64,000 nucleotides of DNA from Nephrocerus scutellatus (Eukaryota; Arthropoda; Insecta; Diptera; Pipunculidae), in assembly GCA_947095585.1 (NCBI GenBank), contig OX352761.1:34563777-34627776 (forward strand), written 5' to 3'. A model generated the notes under the pieces. That model had not been told where the DNA came from. It made no database searches and was given only the letters and a program-made list of their open reading frames with translations. How positions within the stretch are numbered: the stretch's first letter is position 1; every line of letters begins with the position of its first letter. Made by a program: the position numbers and the translations under genes. Positions 31,560-42,351 of this stretch are shown piece after piece.

Positions 31560-32610
31560 TAATATAGGTTCGCCCTGACAGAGAACTACTCTGAACTAAG
31601 ACGATCAAAACGTGCCACATGGAGGAAATGCTGCGAAAACATGCTAGAAGCGGCACGAATCCATAAAGCATTACTTAACTGTGTAGGTTTTTTTTTAAAA
31701 AAGGCCGATGGCACCTATCATGAGGATACAATCAGAACCCTTCTTCAGGTTCATTTCCCAGGTTCGTCTACTCGTGCACCATTCACATACCCGCACGCAT
31801 CTGACCAAAGGATCTGTATTACTAGTAGGATAAATATTTTACCCGGTAAAATGTTCAATACAAATAAGGTTAAATGGACAGTAGGCTCTTTTAAACCTTT
31901 CAGCGCTTCTACAGAAGGTAATCTCATCGTACCGGGTATGATTACTTTATTTAGAGCCAGTTACAACTGGGGGTACATTCCTACTACCTGGAGATGGAGA
32001 CCGGGTAATGTGATATTTATCCCCAAACCAGGCAATAGACCTTGTGAGCTGGCTAAATCATACAGACCTATAAGTCTAACAACATTTGTCTCCAAAACCA
32101 TTGAGAGACTTATTGATGTTCATATTAGAGGCCGGTTAGAATTGTCAGCTTGCGTACAGGAAAGGCGAAAGCACAGAAGGTGCCCTTTAATATAATGTCA
32201 AGAAGATAGATGAACTTTTCATTGCAAGGAAGTGGCCCTGTGTGCCTTCTTCGACATTGAGGGCGCATTCGATAACACTGGCTACGAATCTATTGCAAGG
32301 GCAATGAGTAGCAGAGGTATCAAATACTCGACCAATCATTGGATATTACTTCCTCCTCGAGAGGAGCGTCTGTGACTGCAGTTAAGGGTTGTCCTGAAGG
32401 AGGAGTGCTTTCTCTTCTTCTAAGGCCACTAGCCATTAACAATCTTCTAGTCGATCTACACAGATCAGGCTACATCGCCATTAGTTATGCGGACGATTTG
32501 GCGATTTCAATTAGTGGTAAGCACTGTACGACTATCACTAGTGTCATGCAAGGTGCTTTACTACTCGTTCAAAAGTCCGCCATCGAACGCGCCACTGTGG
32601 CCCTGTAGGC
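31560..32610 (+). pseudogene. Reverse transcriptase of the LOA/R1-like relic
   Basis: A 184-codon frame (31641-32195) holds LKKADGTYHEDTIRTLLQVH, FPGSSTRAP, VKWTVGSFKPF, LFRASYNWGYIPTTWR, NVIFIPKPGNRP, KSYRPISLTTFVSKTIERL. It shifts frame, then CAFFDIEGAFDNTGYESI near 32240-32290 (box A Asp present) and, in a third frame (32339-32608), KGCPEGGVLSLLLRPL (box B) and YIAISYADDLAISISGKH, an intact YADD. The catalytic residues survive although the frame is broken at least twice. Confidence 0.8.
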
Positions 32611-32639
32611 CAGACGCCTCTACGGCAGAACTTGGGCCT

Positions 32640-32965
32640 AAATCCTAAAATGATACATTGGATGTATACGATGATGGTGAAACGCTACGCCATCGTTTGG
32701 CGGCCGAAATCTGGGTTCATAGGACCTGACCCTTACGTGGTGTCAACTGTCTGCCGCCACAGCACTGATAAATTGTTTTAAACACAAACTTCGTCTGGCC
32801 CACTGGCCCTTTTCCTATAAGAAAATCCCTAATCTAAATAGGGATAGCATTAGGAAGCTGGTGAGTTTTCTAACAGGTTATTGTTGCTTTCGGTATCACC
32901 TTAGCAAAATAGGCGAAGGTGATGGTTAAGGAGACGCATTATTCATAAGGAAATATGCTCGACGG
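32640..32965 (+). pseudogene. C-terminal remnant of the LOA/R1-like polyprotein
   Basis: Plus-strand words PYVVSTVCRHSTDKLF near 32730-32780 and LNRDSIRKLVSFLTGYCCFRYHLSKIG near 32832-32915 (quoted in parts: LNRDSIRKLVSFLTGY, CCFRYHLSKIG) correspond to the segment before the CCHC motif in this clade, where LTGHxxLRYHL is usual. No complete cysteine motif remains. Confidence 0.55.
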
Positions 32966-32982
32966 CGGAGTTGAGAAATTTT

Positions 32983-33013
<31 letters not shown>
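32983..33013. repeat. (CA)n microsatellite
   Basis: About fifteen uninterrupted CA units directly after the 3' end of the LOA/R1-like relic. Confidence 0.9.
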
Positions 33014-33016
<3 letters not shown>

Positions 33017-33111
33017 GTGCTCGTTTTGTGGCAAAATCATCCACCAAATGACGCAGCGACAGCGGACAGCGCTGCACACAAAGCACAGAGCTCAGACTTT
33101 GCCGTGATCTG

Positions 33112-33420
33112 ATGCGATATTTAAAAAATTAATATGGGGGTCCCCAGGGGGCCGATCACTCCAACATTTTACAAAGTGTTTTCTATCGATGACACACATG
33201 TGTACAAAATTTAAAGAAAATCGGGTAAATTTTGTAAAATATTTGTATGGGAGCCCCCCGACCCCGAGGTCCGAGAATAATAGAAAGTATTGTCACCGGA
33301 AATATACATGTGTGCAAAATTTCAATAAAATCGGGCTTTGGGAAGTGGGTTAAAAACTGATCAGAAAATCTGACCAGCCAGCCAGCCACGTGCACGCGAA
33401 GTTAATATAGAGAATGAATT
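33112..33420 (+). repeat. Repeat family A copy, 5'-incomplete
   Basis: Carries GACACACATGTGTACAAAAT, GAGCCCCCCGACCCCGAGG, CACCGGAAATATACATGTGT, GGAAGTGGGTTAAAAACTGATC, the CCAGCCAGCCAGCCACG tract and CACGCGAAGTTAATATAGAG. The 5' end (TAAATTCTCTAATC) is missing. Confidence 0.75.
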
Positions 33421-33762
33421 TAAAAACAGGCTTCGTTAGAATGACCATACAATTATATTCACCGTCGCTAAAAATGCTGCGATATGTTTAGGTTCCCTAT
33501 CAGGTTGCGAGAAATTGTTTACTCCCTCTGATCTTGCTTGGCGTTTATTCGCCCCAAACTTGAGTTTTTTTTTTTTTATAAAGACACCTGCACCTGATAA
33601 AAAGAATAAAAAAGCGAACGTTTAAACATATCGGTGATGAAAACATTACAAAGTCAATAGATTCGCTTTAACATCGCAGAAACGTTTCCTGGTTGTCCCG
33701 GTTTTATCGCTTTTTCTACCAGCGGTGCGAAAGAGAAATAGCCAGTTGCATGCCACCTTTCC

Positions 33763-33978
33763 TTGAATTCAACCGGAATAGGCTCTAAATGCTCATCAGT
33801 TTACCTCTTCAGTAAATGTAGTGCTTCTGGGCACTCGTTTAAAGATTGTAAAAATGATTTTACTAAATGTATAAATTGTGTAAGAGCTAAAGAGAATCTC
33901 AAGCTGAACGATATATCGTGTAAAGCTCTTCAAAGGAAATTGAGAATTGAGAGCGAAAGAATCAATTACCATGACTAA
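33763..33978 (+). pseudogene. Gag-like zinc knuckle fragment of the CR1/L2-like element
   Basis: A 71-codon frame with Cys and His spaced as C-x5-6-C-x3-GH-x4-C (SVYLFSKCSASGHSFKDCKN), then CINC and a following C. These are nucleic-acid-binding zinc fingers of the element's ORF1. The N-terminal body of ORF1 is not recognisable upstream. It overlaps the endonuclease frame by about 30 bp. Confidence 0.6.
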
Positions 33979-35252
33979 TAATTTACTTAACGCTCAAGTT
34001 GATTTTCCTATTAATACTACTTCTTATTGTACTGGTTTCATTAATTGTCTTTGTGTAGACCACTCAGATCACAGTTCGTTGTCTGGGTTTTCTATTATCC
34101 ACCAGAATATACGTAGTTTAAGAAAGAATTTTGACACTTTTTTTGCCCTTCTTACATCTCTTACTCATTTACCAGATCTTATATTTCTTTCTGAAATTTG
34201 GATTTTTGATTTTGAAACTTCGGATTTTCAAATACCAAATTTTACGTTTGCTGCAAATTGCAATGATTCGTATTTTGCGGGTGTTGTTGCAGTTTTCTAT
34301 AGAAGTGACATAGTGTGTAATATCGAGAAATTTGTTCTAACTAGTGCTGATTTAATCTCAGCTTCTTGCGAAGTTTCCGGTGTTCGCTACTACTTTACTT
34401 GTGTTTATAAAGGCACAGTCAATACTTTTTTAGATGAATTTTCTGGGTTCTTGGAAAATCATCCTCACAAAAATATGATTCTTCTGGGAGATTTTAATGT
34501 CAATCTTCTTTCGGAAACATCAGATGTTGATGTTTTCTTATCAGTTTTGTCCTCGTTTGGGTTTGATTCACGTTTGACTCAGCCTACTCGTTCAAATGCA
34601 TGTCTAGAACATATTTTTATTCGGTTGCACAGAAACAACTGCGTAAGTTTCGAAACTATGACATACGACCTTAAAATTACTGATCACGGTTTAACCACCG
34701 TTCAGTTGGATCACATGTCTACAAAAAAAAAACCCAATGAACAAATTGTACATAAAAGAATTGACTATTCTACATTGCGGTCAGCATTAAATCTCGAGTT
34801 TTGGAATGATGTCTACAATGCTCAGGACCCTTCAATTGCGTTTGATTTTTTCATTAGTAAACTTCAAAACTACGTGGCAATTCACAGTAAAACTGTAATT
34901 AAAAAAAAACAACAAAATGAAATGTCTAAAACAGTGGATGACTCCACAGTTATTGTATAAAATTCAGAAAAAGAAACAACTCTGCTCAAAGGTTGAAAAG
35001 CATCCTAACAATCTTAGACTAAAAAGACATTATGAAAAGCTCTGCCATGAGTTAAAAACCGAAATTCCGATTTGCAGAGATACTTATTTTAGGAATAAGC
35101 TTATTCATAGCATGGGCAACTCAAAAAAGGAATGGCAGGTCGTTGATGAAATTTTTAGTAAGCTTAAGTCTAAGGTGGGTATCTGTTTAAAAAATAATGA
35201 GACTAATGTTTCTGACTCTTTTGAAATTGATGAGATATTCAATGATTGTTAA
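33947..35252 (+). pseudogene. Endonuclease and linker of the CR1/L2-like element
   Basis: The 337-codon frame (33947-34960) has FSIIHQNIRSLRKNFDTFFA with the metal-binding Asn, LPDLIFLSEIWIFDFE with the catalytic Glu, YFTCVYKGTVNTFLDEF, MILLGDFNVNLL with the Asp-x-Asn site, and KITDHGLTTVQL in the SDH position (TDH). It is complete as an AP-endonuclease-like domain. A frameshift near 34917 leads to the linker frame (34917-35252), MSKTVDDS replaced by KCLKQWMTPQLLYKIQKKKQ, and KLIHSMGNSKKEWQVVDEIF. The linker ends at the AT-rich insertion. Confidence 0.8.
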
Positions 35253-35368
35253 TAATATATTATATATATATAAATAAAATATTTAATATTAATATATACA
35301 TATATGAAGATTAAAAAATTAAATTATAAGAAATATAACAATTTATATATTAATAAATTATTTATATA
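35253..35368. repeat. AT-rich tract, left half of an insertion split by the Jockey-like element
   Basis: Almost purely A and T (TATATATATAAATAAAATAT and similar). Together with 39867-39930 it separates the linker of the host element from its RT and carries the target of the Jockey-like element. The junction words ATTCAATGATTG (left) and ATTCAAGATTGCC (right) may be a target duplication of this AT-rich insert, with one indel. Confidence 0.5.
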
Positions 35369-35546
35369 GTGCAGTTTTTCAACTACGCATGACGTGTGTT
35401 TTTTCTTCTGCGTGTGACTTTCTCGTAATAAAACTTAAAAATAAAATAAATCAAAAACATTCAAGATAGCAAAACGTGGCCGATCAGTAGTTGAAGAGGA
35501 TTCAATATATCCTCATAATAAACTCAGGAAAAATAATTTTCCAATT

Positions 35547-36677
35547 ATGGCTACTCCAGCCAAAGTTTCTAGGAGGAATTATTGGAGTCCTCTACAATGT
35601 CTGCCTGACGACGACAGCAATTTTGACGACGACTCTGTGCCGGCGACGCAAGCAAGTAAAATTGTGATTCCGCCCATAAAACTTTTGCAAAAAACTAGTG
35701 AATTTGTACACAAATTATTAAATGAACATAAAATTCTAAACTATTCCATTAAAAAAATTTCGATCGGAATTAAAATTTTCTGCGAATCAATTGATTCCCA
35801 TCGTGCAGTATGTTCGTTGCTAAAAGACTCAAAGTGTCAATTTTTCACACACGAGCTAAAAAGTGAGCGGTCCTTTAAAGTAGTGTTGTTTGGCTTGGAT
35901 GATATTGATCCTACAATTCTTAAAACCGAGTTGATTTCGCTTGGGTTAAAGTGCAAAGACACTAAAAAAGTCATAAAACGGCATGATCATTTCACTGATA
36001 TTTTTTATATCATATATTTGGAAAGCGGGTCAATTCGAATGACCGAATTAAGGAAAAACATTCCAGCAATTATGCGTACGCGAGTGAATTGGGATTTTCA
36101 ACGTAAAATTAAAAACAAAATCACCCAATGTCACAACTGTCAGATGTTTGGACATGGGGAAAAAAACTGTAGCATAAAAACTTATTGTGCCAACTGCTCA
36201 GGCAATCATAAAACAGCTGATTGCAAAACGAATGGTATTTTCCAATGCGCAAACTGCAAAGGAAATCACAAATCAACCGACAGTGTATGCGCAAGCCGCA
36301 AGCGATTCCTTGATATAAAAGAGCATCTCTCCAAGCGAAGTTCTCGCAACGCACAAGCAAAACAAACTGCGAACGGTTTTGCTTTAAATCAAACAGCTTT
36401 CCCTGCCCTCGCAGCTAAAAGTTCTGGAGTTAATGTTTTAACCCAACAGCTTGGTCTATCAAGTGCAACACCGATCCAAACTGCGTGGTCCACTCCATTA
36501 TCTCACGCACCCGTTTGTAACACAACACCAGCAGAGAACAACTTCTTCACTCAAGACGAACTGACATCGCTTATGCTGGAAATGATTACGAATCTAGCGC
36601 AATGTAACAACAAAGTTGAACAATTCAATGTTGTCGCACAATTAGCTGTTAAGTACTTGTATAAGAATATTAAGTAA
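35547..36677 (+). CDS. Jockey-like ORF1 (gag) protein with three zinc knuckles
   Basis: 376 codons, intact, starting MATPAKVSRRNYWSPLQ. The N-terminal 60 residues are acidic and probably disordered (PDDDSNFDDDSVP). Residues about 85-190 (CESIDSHRAVCSLLKDSKCQ, FKVVLFGLDDIDPTILKTEL, FTDIFYIIYLESGSIRMTEL) match the PRE_C2HC/RRM-like gag region of Jockey elements. Three CCHC knuckles follow at about 193-247 (CHNCQMFGHGEKNC, CANCSGNHKTADC, CANCKGNHKSTDSVC; the last has one extra residue). The tail is Q/N/A-rich. The product coats the element RNA and takes it to the nucleus. Confidence 0.85.
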   Translation: MATPAKVSRRNYWSPLQCLPDDDSNFDDDSVPATQASKIVIPPIKLLQKTSEFVHKLLNEHKILNYSIKKISIGIKIFCESIDSHRAVCSLLKDSKCQFFTHELKSERSFKVVLFGLDDIDPTILKTELISLGLKCKDTKKVIKRHDHFTDIFYIIYLESGSIRMTELRKNIPAIMRTRVNWDFQRKIKNKITQCHNCQMFGHGEKNCSIKTYCANCSGNHKTADCKTNGIFQCANCKGNHKSTDSVCASRKRFLDIKEHLSKRSSRNAQAKQTANGFALNQTAFPALAAKSSGVNVLTQQLGLSSATPIQTAWSTPLSHAPVCNTTPAENNFFTQDELTSLMLEMITNLAQCNNKVEQFNVVAQLAVKYLYKNIK

Positions 36678-36679
36678 TA

Positions 36680-39342
36680 ATGTTTGTCTCTGTCAAGCTT
36701 ATGTGTTGGAATGCGAAAAGCATTCGTAGTAAATGTGTGGAGTTTTTTGATTTTTTGTGTAGAAATGAAATCGATGTTTGTCTTGTAAGTGAGACCTGGT
36801 TAAATTGTTCAGTGAGTTTCGCTCATTCAAATTATAATTGTTATCGTGTTGATAGACCTGATAGAAGAGGTGGCGGTGTTGCCATCGTAGTTAAAAAAGG
36901 AATCAAACATGAACTTATACGTTCTTTAAATACGCTACTAATAGAAAACATTGGTATAGACCTTTTTCTAAATGATGGTACCAAGGTAAAAATTTTCTCG
37001 GTTTATTTTGCTGGAGGAGCGTCAACTTTGGAGAAGAAAAATTACTTCAACAATGACATTCGAAAACTAATTAGTATACGAGACAAGTATATCATTGGTG
37101 GTGACTTCAATTGCCGTCACCGCGACTGGGGCTGCTTGAGAGCGAATTCGTGGGGTAACATTCTATCGAACTTTAGTTCAAGGCATCCTTTCTCTATCCT
37201 ACACTCACCATCTCCCACTTATATTCCTACTGATGCCAGAAGCTTTCCATCCACTATTGACCTCCTTCTGTCCAATATTCCTAACCAAATTACCCAGCCT
37301 ATTGCCTTAAATGAACTTAGTTCTGATCATCTTCCCATAGTTTGCCACATTTTAGACGCTCCTTTACAAATAGAAAACAAAATATTCGATTACAGGAAGG
37401 CTAATTGGAAAAAATACAAGCAAGAAATCTGTATTAAACTAATAAATAGGCAAACCAACATTGACGATATCCATAGTATTTCTGAAATCGATGAAAATAT
37501 AAAATTTTTTGAATCTGAAATGCTGAATAGTATCGATTCTTCTGTTCCAAAAAGAGTTCCTAAAAACATAGGTTTAAGTCTTCCGTTTTATGTAATTAAT
37601 TTAATTAGAATTAGGAACATGCATAGAAGAAACTGGCAGCGTTTTAGGCAGCCTTTTTCTCGTCTAATGTTAAACAGATTTAATAATATTATTAAGGCTG
37701 AAATCTTGAAAGTTAAAAACACACGTTGGAATAATAAATTAAGTACCTTAAGTAAAAGTGCAAAACCATTTTGGAACATTGCCAAAGTACTTAAAAAAAA
37801 ACATTCTAACTTCTTGCCCTTAATAACAGCAAATAATAATGTTATAATAACCAACGAAGACAAAGCCAATTGCTTAGCTGACACATTTGTCGGAAATCAT
37901 AACATTGGAATGAATCTTGGCACTACTAGTGTTCAACAAGAAGTCAGTAGTTTTGTTGCTGATTTGCGCCTTAACAATCCAACATCCGATGTTTCTGATT
38001 TTACAAATGTTGATGATATAGTGGATATCATATCTGAAATAAAAATTAAAAAACCGTCTGGAATCGACAATATAAAAATATATATATTAAACATTTACCT
38101 CCAATTGGTTTTGCTTTTATTTCTTTTATAATAAACGCATGCTTAAAGTTACAATATTTTCCTGAGGTATGGAAAAAAGCGAAAATAATTCCTATTTTAA
38201 AACCTGGAAAACCAGCCTCACTGGCTTCAAGCTATAGACCAATAAGCCTTCTAAGTAACTTAAGCAAAATTTTTGAAAAAATTATAAAAAAAAGAATTTC
38301 GAGATATGTTGACGACCACAATATACTACCAATGGAACAATTCGGCTTCAGACAAAACCACGGTACATGCCAACAAATACTAAGAATTAGTAAACATGTT
38401 AAGAAAAATTTGCATGTAAAAAAATCAACCGGTTTAGTCCTTCTTGACATAGAAAAAGCTTTTGATACAGTGTGGCACGAGGGACTGCTCTATAAAATGA
38501 TAAAGCTAGACTTCCCATCATACTTAACTAATATAGTAATGAGTTTTCTTCAAAACCGTCATTTCAAGGTTTCTGTCTCTCAAAGTTACTCTTCAGAAAG
38601 ACTAATTCCCGCCGGCGTTCCTCAGGGATCAGTTCTTGGCCCCTTACTGTACAACATTTATACATCTGATATTCCAAGCATTCCTCACTGCGAGTATGCC
38701 ATTTACGCCGATGATATCGGAATTTTCAGCACGCATGAGATAGGTTTCATAATTGAAACTTATTTACAAAATGCAATACACACTGTCATCGATTATCTCA
38801 ATAAGTGGAAGATTAAAATCAATGCTGGTAAAACCCAAGCTATTTTCTTTTCAAGAAGAAGAAAGCCCTGTTTTTTAACCAGGAATACGCTCGAAGTAAA
38901 TGGCATAAACATAAACTGGAATAACTGTGTCAAATACCTCGGTGTACATTTGGATTCCAAATTAACGTTTAAGGAGCATATTAGGCAAACAGTAAAAAAA
39001 TCTAGAATAGCAATTAAAATGATGTACCCACTTATTAATCGAAGGTCTTTGCTTAGCAACGACAATAAAGTTATTCTCTGCAAGGTAATTTTTCAGGCAT
39101 TATACCTTTACGCATCACCAGCATGGGGAAGCTGTGCAACTACACATATCCAAACACTTCAAGTGGCACAAAACAAGCTGCTTAAAATTATGTTAAATCT
39201 ACCTTGGCATTATTCCACCGTTGCCCTCCACGAGGAATCAAATGTTTCTCTCATAAAAGATAGAATTCGCTCCCTAAGAACTAAATTCTATATGAACTGT
39301 GAAATGTCGGATAATCCACTCATCAACAGTCTGTGTACCTGA
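36680..39342 (+). pseudogene. Jockey-like ORF2: endonuclease plus reverse transcriptase, one frameshift
   Basis: The first frame (36680-38131) has VKLMCWNAKSIRSKCVEFFD, VCLVSETWL with the catalytic Glu, RGGGVAIVV, KYIIGGDFNCRHRDWG near residue 140, SFPSTIDLLLSN and ELSSDHLPIVCH near 214: a complete endonuclease. At about 38070-38090, inside an A/T run, the frame shifts by one base. The second frame carries the RT: SSYRPISLLSNLSKIFEKII, QFGFRQNHGTCQQI, VLLDIEKAFDTVWHEGL, GVPQGSVLGPLLYNIY, YAIYADDIGIF with intact YADD, INAGKTQAIFFS and VKYLGVHLDSKLTFKEH, ending LINSLCT. Apart from the shift nothing essential seems missing. Confidence 0.9.
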
Positions 39343-39852
39343 TTGTTCATCACACCTCATCGAAATTTATTGTTGTTATTTATTTAAGATTGTTAATTTT
39401 TTTTTCTCGTTATTACTTATATTTATATTACTTGTTGTTCATAATTCATTCATTATAGTTTTTTCTTATTTATATTCTTAATTGTTAACTTATTATCTAT
39501 AGTATATTTACTTATTATTCATTTATTTATTTATTTATTTATTATTTTTTTTTATTTTTTTAATTTATATAATTACTTATATATTTATTTATTTATTTGC
39601 TGATCGTTTGTTCTAATCTAGTCTTAAAGTCTTAAGCTTATTTATTAGTGTCACATAACATTATATTTAAGCACACTATTTAGATTGGAGGTTTTTTCTA
39701 TAGCTTTTTCCTTCAAATTACTTTTTCTTTAATAGCATGTATTTAGATTCCTTTATAATTTCTCAGTAGTAAGGCATATATACCATATCTCTGTAAATTG
39801 TGCGACTTCACATACACATTATAACGTTTTTATGCTATACAAATACAAATAC
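39343..39852 (+). other. 3' UTR and tail of the Jockey-like element
   Basis: T-rich sequence with TTATTTATTTATTTATTTAT tracts near 39515-39600, then mixed sequence, ending in a short CAAATA-type repeat tail (39838-39852) adjoining the target duplication. Confidence 0.75.
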
Positions 39853-39934
39853 AAATTATTTATATATATATGATATTTAATAATTTATAATTTTTATAAT
39901 ATTTATCTAATAATTTTTTTCTAATATTAATTCA

Positions 39935-41653
39935 TTCAAGATTGCCGTATAAATAACAGTTTATGTGAATGTGAATACACAATCAGGCAAGATAATTTCC
40001 ATATGGAAACTTTCTTCTTCGAAAATTTTACTTCTGTGGAAATATATAAAATTATTCTATCTCTCAAAAACCCCAACTCCTCATCGTATGATAACATATC
40101 TAGTAATATTATAAAAAACATCTCTTTTCAGATCTCAGATGTGTTATCTTTTATTTTCAATCTTAGCATCATGAAAGGTTTTTTTTCCTGAATCTCTTAA
40201 AACAGCACTGATTATTCCACTCCATAAGAAAGGTGATACCGTATTAGTAAATAATTATCGTCCAATATTACTTCTATCAGTTTTTTCTAAGATTTTTGAA
40301 CGAGGAATCAAAACTAGAATGTTGAGCTTTTTAAATAGTTCAAATTTTTTTAGTGATTCCCCCAGTTTGGTTTTAGGAGTGGTAAATCTACTGAAGTCGC
40401 ATTGTTGAAGCTAACAGGCGAAATTTATAATAGCTTTAATGTATCTAAAATACCTGCTACTTTATTTATTGATATTTCAAAGGCTTTTGATATGGTGGAC
40501 CACTCTTTGCTGCTAAATAAACTATATCATGCCGGCTTCAGAGGTTTTATGCACGAATGGTTCACTTCTTATTTATCCAATCGTAACCAAGGAGTAAGTG
40601 GGCGCCGTGGCTCAGTGGTAATGCACATGGCTGCTGCGCAGGAGGTTCAGGTTCGAATCCCAGCAACACCAAAAGTATTTTTCACGGTGTCCCACCTCTC
40701 GCGAATGGGTGACAAACGTTCCGAGAGTAAAATACCTTGTCACGGAAAGCTTCTCAATTAGCCGTTCGGATCCGGCCCTTATAATCCCTTCCATTTGTGT
40801 CCAAAAAAATTAATATGTGCAGCACAATAAATGGTCGCGAGAAGTTAGGCCTTGGACCGCAATGGTCTGCCAAAAATTATTATTATTAACCAACGAGTAA
40901 AAATAAAGAATTGTCTCAGCTCTCAAAATTGTATAAATATCGGAGTCCCACAAGGATCTATTCTGGGCCCTATCTTGTTTTTAATTTATGTTAATTCTTT
41001 ATTCATCCAACCTTTTAATGGAAAAATTTCGTCATTCGCTGACGACACTGCTTTATCATATTCTAGTAACAGCCTTTTTAATTTAGTTTCAGATGTTAAT
41101 AATGATTTAGAATTACTGCGAAGATGGTTTAAAATACACAGATTAGTAATCAGTAACAAAACAAAATTCATGATTTTTAGCTTTACTGGTACTGTTGATA
41201 TAAATGTTGACTATGATTCGTCGAATTGCTTGAGATTTCCTTTAGGAAAACAGTGTTTGCATAGTCGGGGGGTTAACTACTTTTAATTCAAACATGAACT
41301 GTTCTGCCAACTGCTTTAAAATTGAAAGAGTCGACAACTTTAAATACTTAGGAGTTATTTTGGACCATTAGCTTAGTTGGAAGGACCACACTAAGTATTT
41401 GATGCAATATTTGAATAGAGTTTATCATATTAGTCTGTATTGTCGTTTGCCAATCTTAAAGATGGTATACAATGGGTTGTTTAAATCGAGACTTCAGTAA
41501 GGGATATCTTGTTGGGGTGGAACATATTTCAACAAAATTGAACCCTTGTTACTCAAACAAAAACATGGAGTGCGTATTATACGAAAGGTTAATCGTAGAA
41601 CACCTAGTAATGTATTGTTCATTGGCCTTAAAATACTTCCATTAAGGCATCTA
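39935..41653 (+). pseudogene. Reverse transcriptase of the CR1/L2-like host element
   Basis: Resumes near 39935 and reads FFFENFTSVEIYKIILSLKN, PNSSSYDNISSNIIKNISFQ (40003-40190), then in shifted frames KTALIIPLHKKGDTV, NNYRPILLLSVFSKIFE, GKSTEVALLKLTGEIYNSF, PATLFIDISKAFDMVDHSLL (box A) and HEWFTSYLSNRNQ, where the SINE interrupts. After it: RVKIKNCLSSQNCINIGVPQ, GSILGPILFLIYVNSLF (box B) and KISSFADDTALSYS, with FADD as the catalytic box usual in this clade. KFMIFSFT and DNFKYLGVILDH follow, then the segment up to the Helitron (RVNRRTPSNVLFIGLKILPL). Stops and shifts occur. Confidence 0.85.
40598..40887 (+). mobile_element. Full-length tRNA-derived SINE inserted in the RT gene
   Basis: The tRNA-like head is GGCGCCGTGGCTCAGTGGTA (40601) with B-box GGTTCGAATCCC near 40648. 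The body has CACGGTGTCCCACCTCTCGC, GAATGGGTGACAAACGTTCC and GGAAAGCTTCTCAATTAGCC; the 3' part ends AAATGGTCGCGAGAAGTTAG, GGACCGCAATGGTCTGCC and an ATT-repeat tail. AACCAAGGAGTAA (40585-40597) and AACCAACGAGTAA (40888-40900) form a 13-bp target duplication with one mismatch. The plus frame 40402-40761 runs from RT into this SINE, which explains its odd C terminus. Confidence 0.9.
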
Positions 41654-42350
41654 TCTATATATATAAAGTAGAGAATTTATTTGTATATTTGTATACTTGT
41701 GCCTAACTAGCTCTGAAACGCCTTGACCAATTTCAACCAAACTTGGTGTACATATTATTTACTAGGTGGAATCAAACGTAGGGGAGGGGGGTAGTAGGTT
41801 TTTTGGCTTTTTGGTCTGACCCACCGTTTTCGTTATCACCGAGACGAATAGTGCTGGTAGTACACTCCTATGGGTGGTGGGTGACCGATATTAGTGTTGA
41901 TTCTATGGTTTTCGGGGTCGCTGAGTTGAATGGTGATGGTAAGACAGCGCCAGGGGGATGGTGTCGAAACGATGGAGGAGGGGGGGGTGCTTGACCGATA
42001 TTAGTGTCGATTATATGGTTTTCGGGGTCGCTGAGTTTAATGGGGATGGTAAGACAGCTCTAGCGGGATGGTGTCGATTACTGTGTGGGGGGGGGTTACC
42101 AATATTAGTGTCGATTCTATAGTTTTCGTTGTCGCTGCGGTGAATAGTGATGGTAAGACACCTCTACGGCTAGGGGTTCGATGAAGAGGGGGAGGGGTGT
42201 CGATATTACTGTCGATCCCATAGTTTTCAGGATCGCTGAGATAAATAGTTATAGTAAGACACCTCTTTGCGGATGGGGTCAGGGGGGGACTGTTTGGAGG
42301 CGATATTAGCGTCAAACTTTACACCCGTGCAACGCCGGGCACTCAACTAG
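41654..42350 (+). mobile_element. Non-autonomous Helitron with internal tandem repeats
   Basis: Begins TCTATATATATAAAGTAG-like right after A at 41653 (the TC may be 41654 or a few bases later) and ends with hairpin CCCGTGCAACGCCGGG (42324-42339), an 11-nt spacer and CTAG (42347-42350) before T at 42351. This is the textbook Helitron layout with insertion between A and T and no target duplication. The interior has about four units of 100-110 bp (starting near 41884, 41994, 42098 and 42199), each with CGATATTAGTGTCGATT, ATGGTTTTCGGGGTCGCTGA-type and GGTAAGACA words. Short frames here are repeat artefacts. It interrupts the CR1/L2-like element. Confidence 0.85.
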
Positions 42351-42351
42351 T

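Larger units (their letters stand above)
30780..32965 (+). mobile_element. Second LOA/R1-like non-LTR retrotransposon relic
   Basis: On the plus strand: an unclear leader (30780-31120), endonuclease N-terminus (31124-31495), a deletion, RT (31560-32610), RNase H remnant and C-terminal tail (32640-32940). Its domains resemble those of the element at 15950-18840 but the two copies differ strongly. It ends at a (CA)n microsatellite at about 32983-33013. Several frameshifts, stops and deletions make it inactive. Confidence 0.75.
35369..39852 (+). mobile_element. Nearly intact Jockey-like non-LTR retrotransposon
   Basis: Flanked by a perfect 14-bp duplication, AAATTATTTATATA, at 35355-35368 and 39853-39866. 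The 5' end GTGCAGTTTTTCAACTACG has the CAGT-type start of Jockey-group elements with internal promoters. ORF1 is 35547-36677; ORF2 begins two bases after its stop (36680) and runs to 39342 with a single frameshift near 38075. The 3' UTR is T-rich and ends in ATACAAATACAAATAC. The length of 4484 bp is normal for a full-length Jockey element. It is probably young and may have lost activity only by one base. Confidence 0.9.

Noticed and set aside
40402..40761. 119-codon frame as an independent gene
   Set aside because: First part is RT of the CR1/L2-like element; the rest is SINE sequence inserted with a target duplication.
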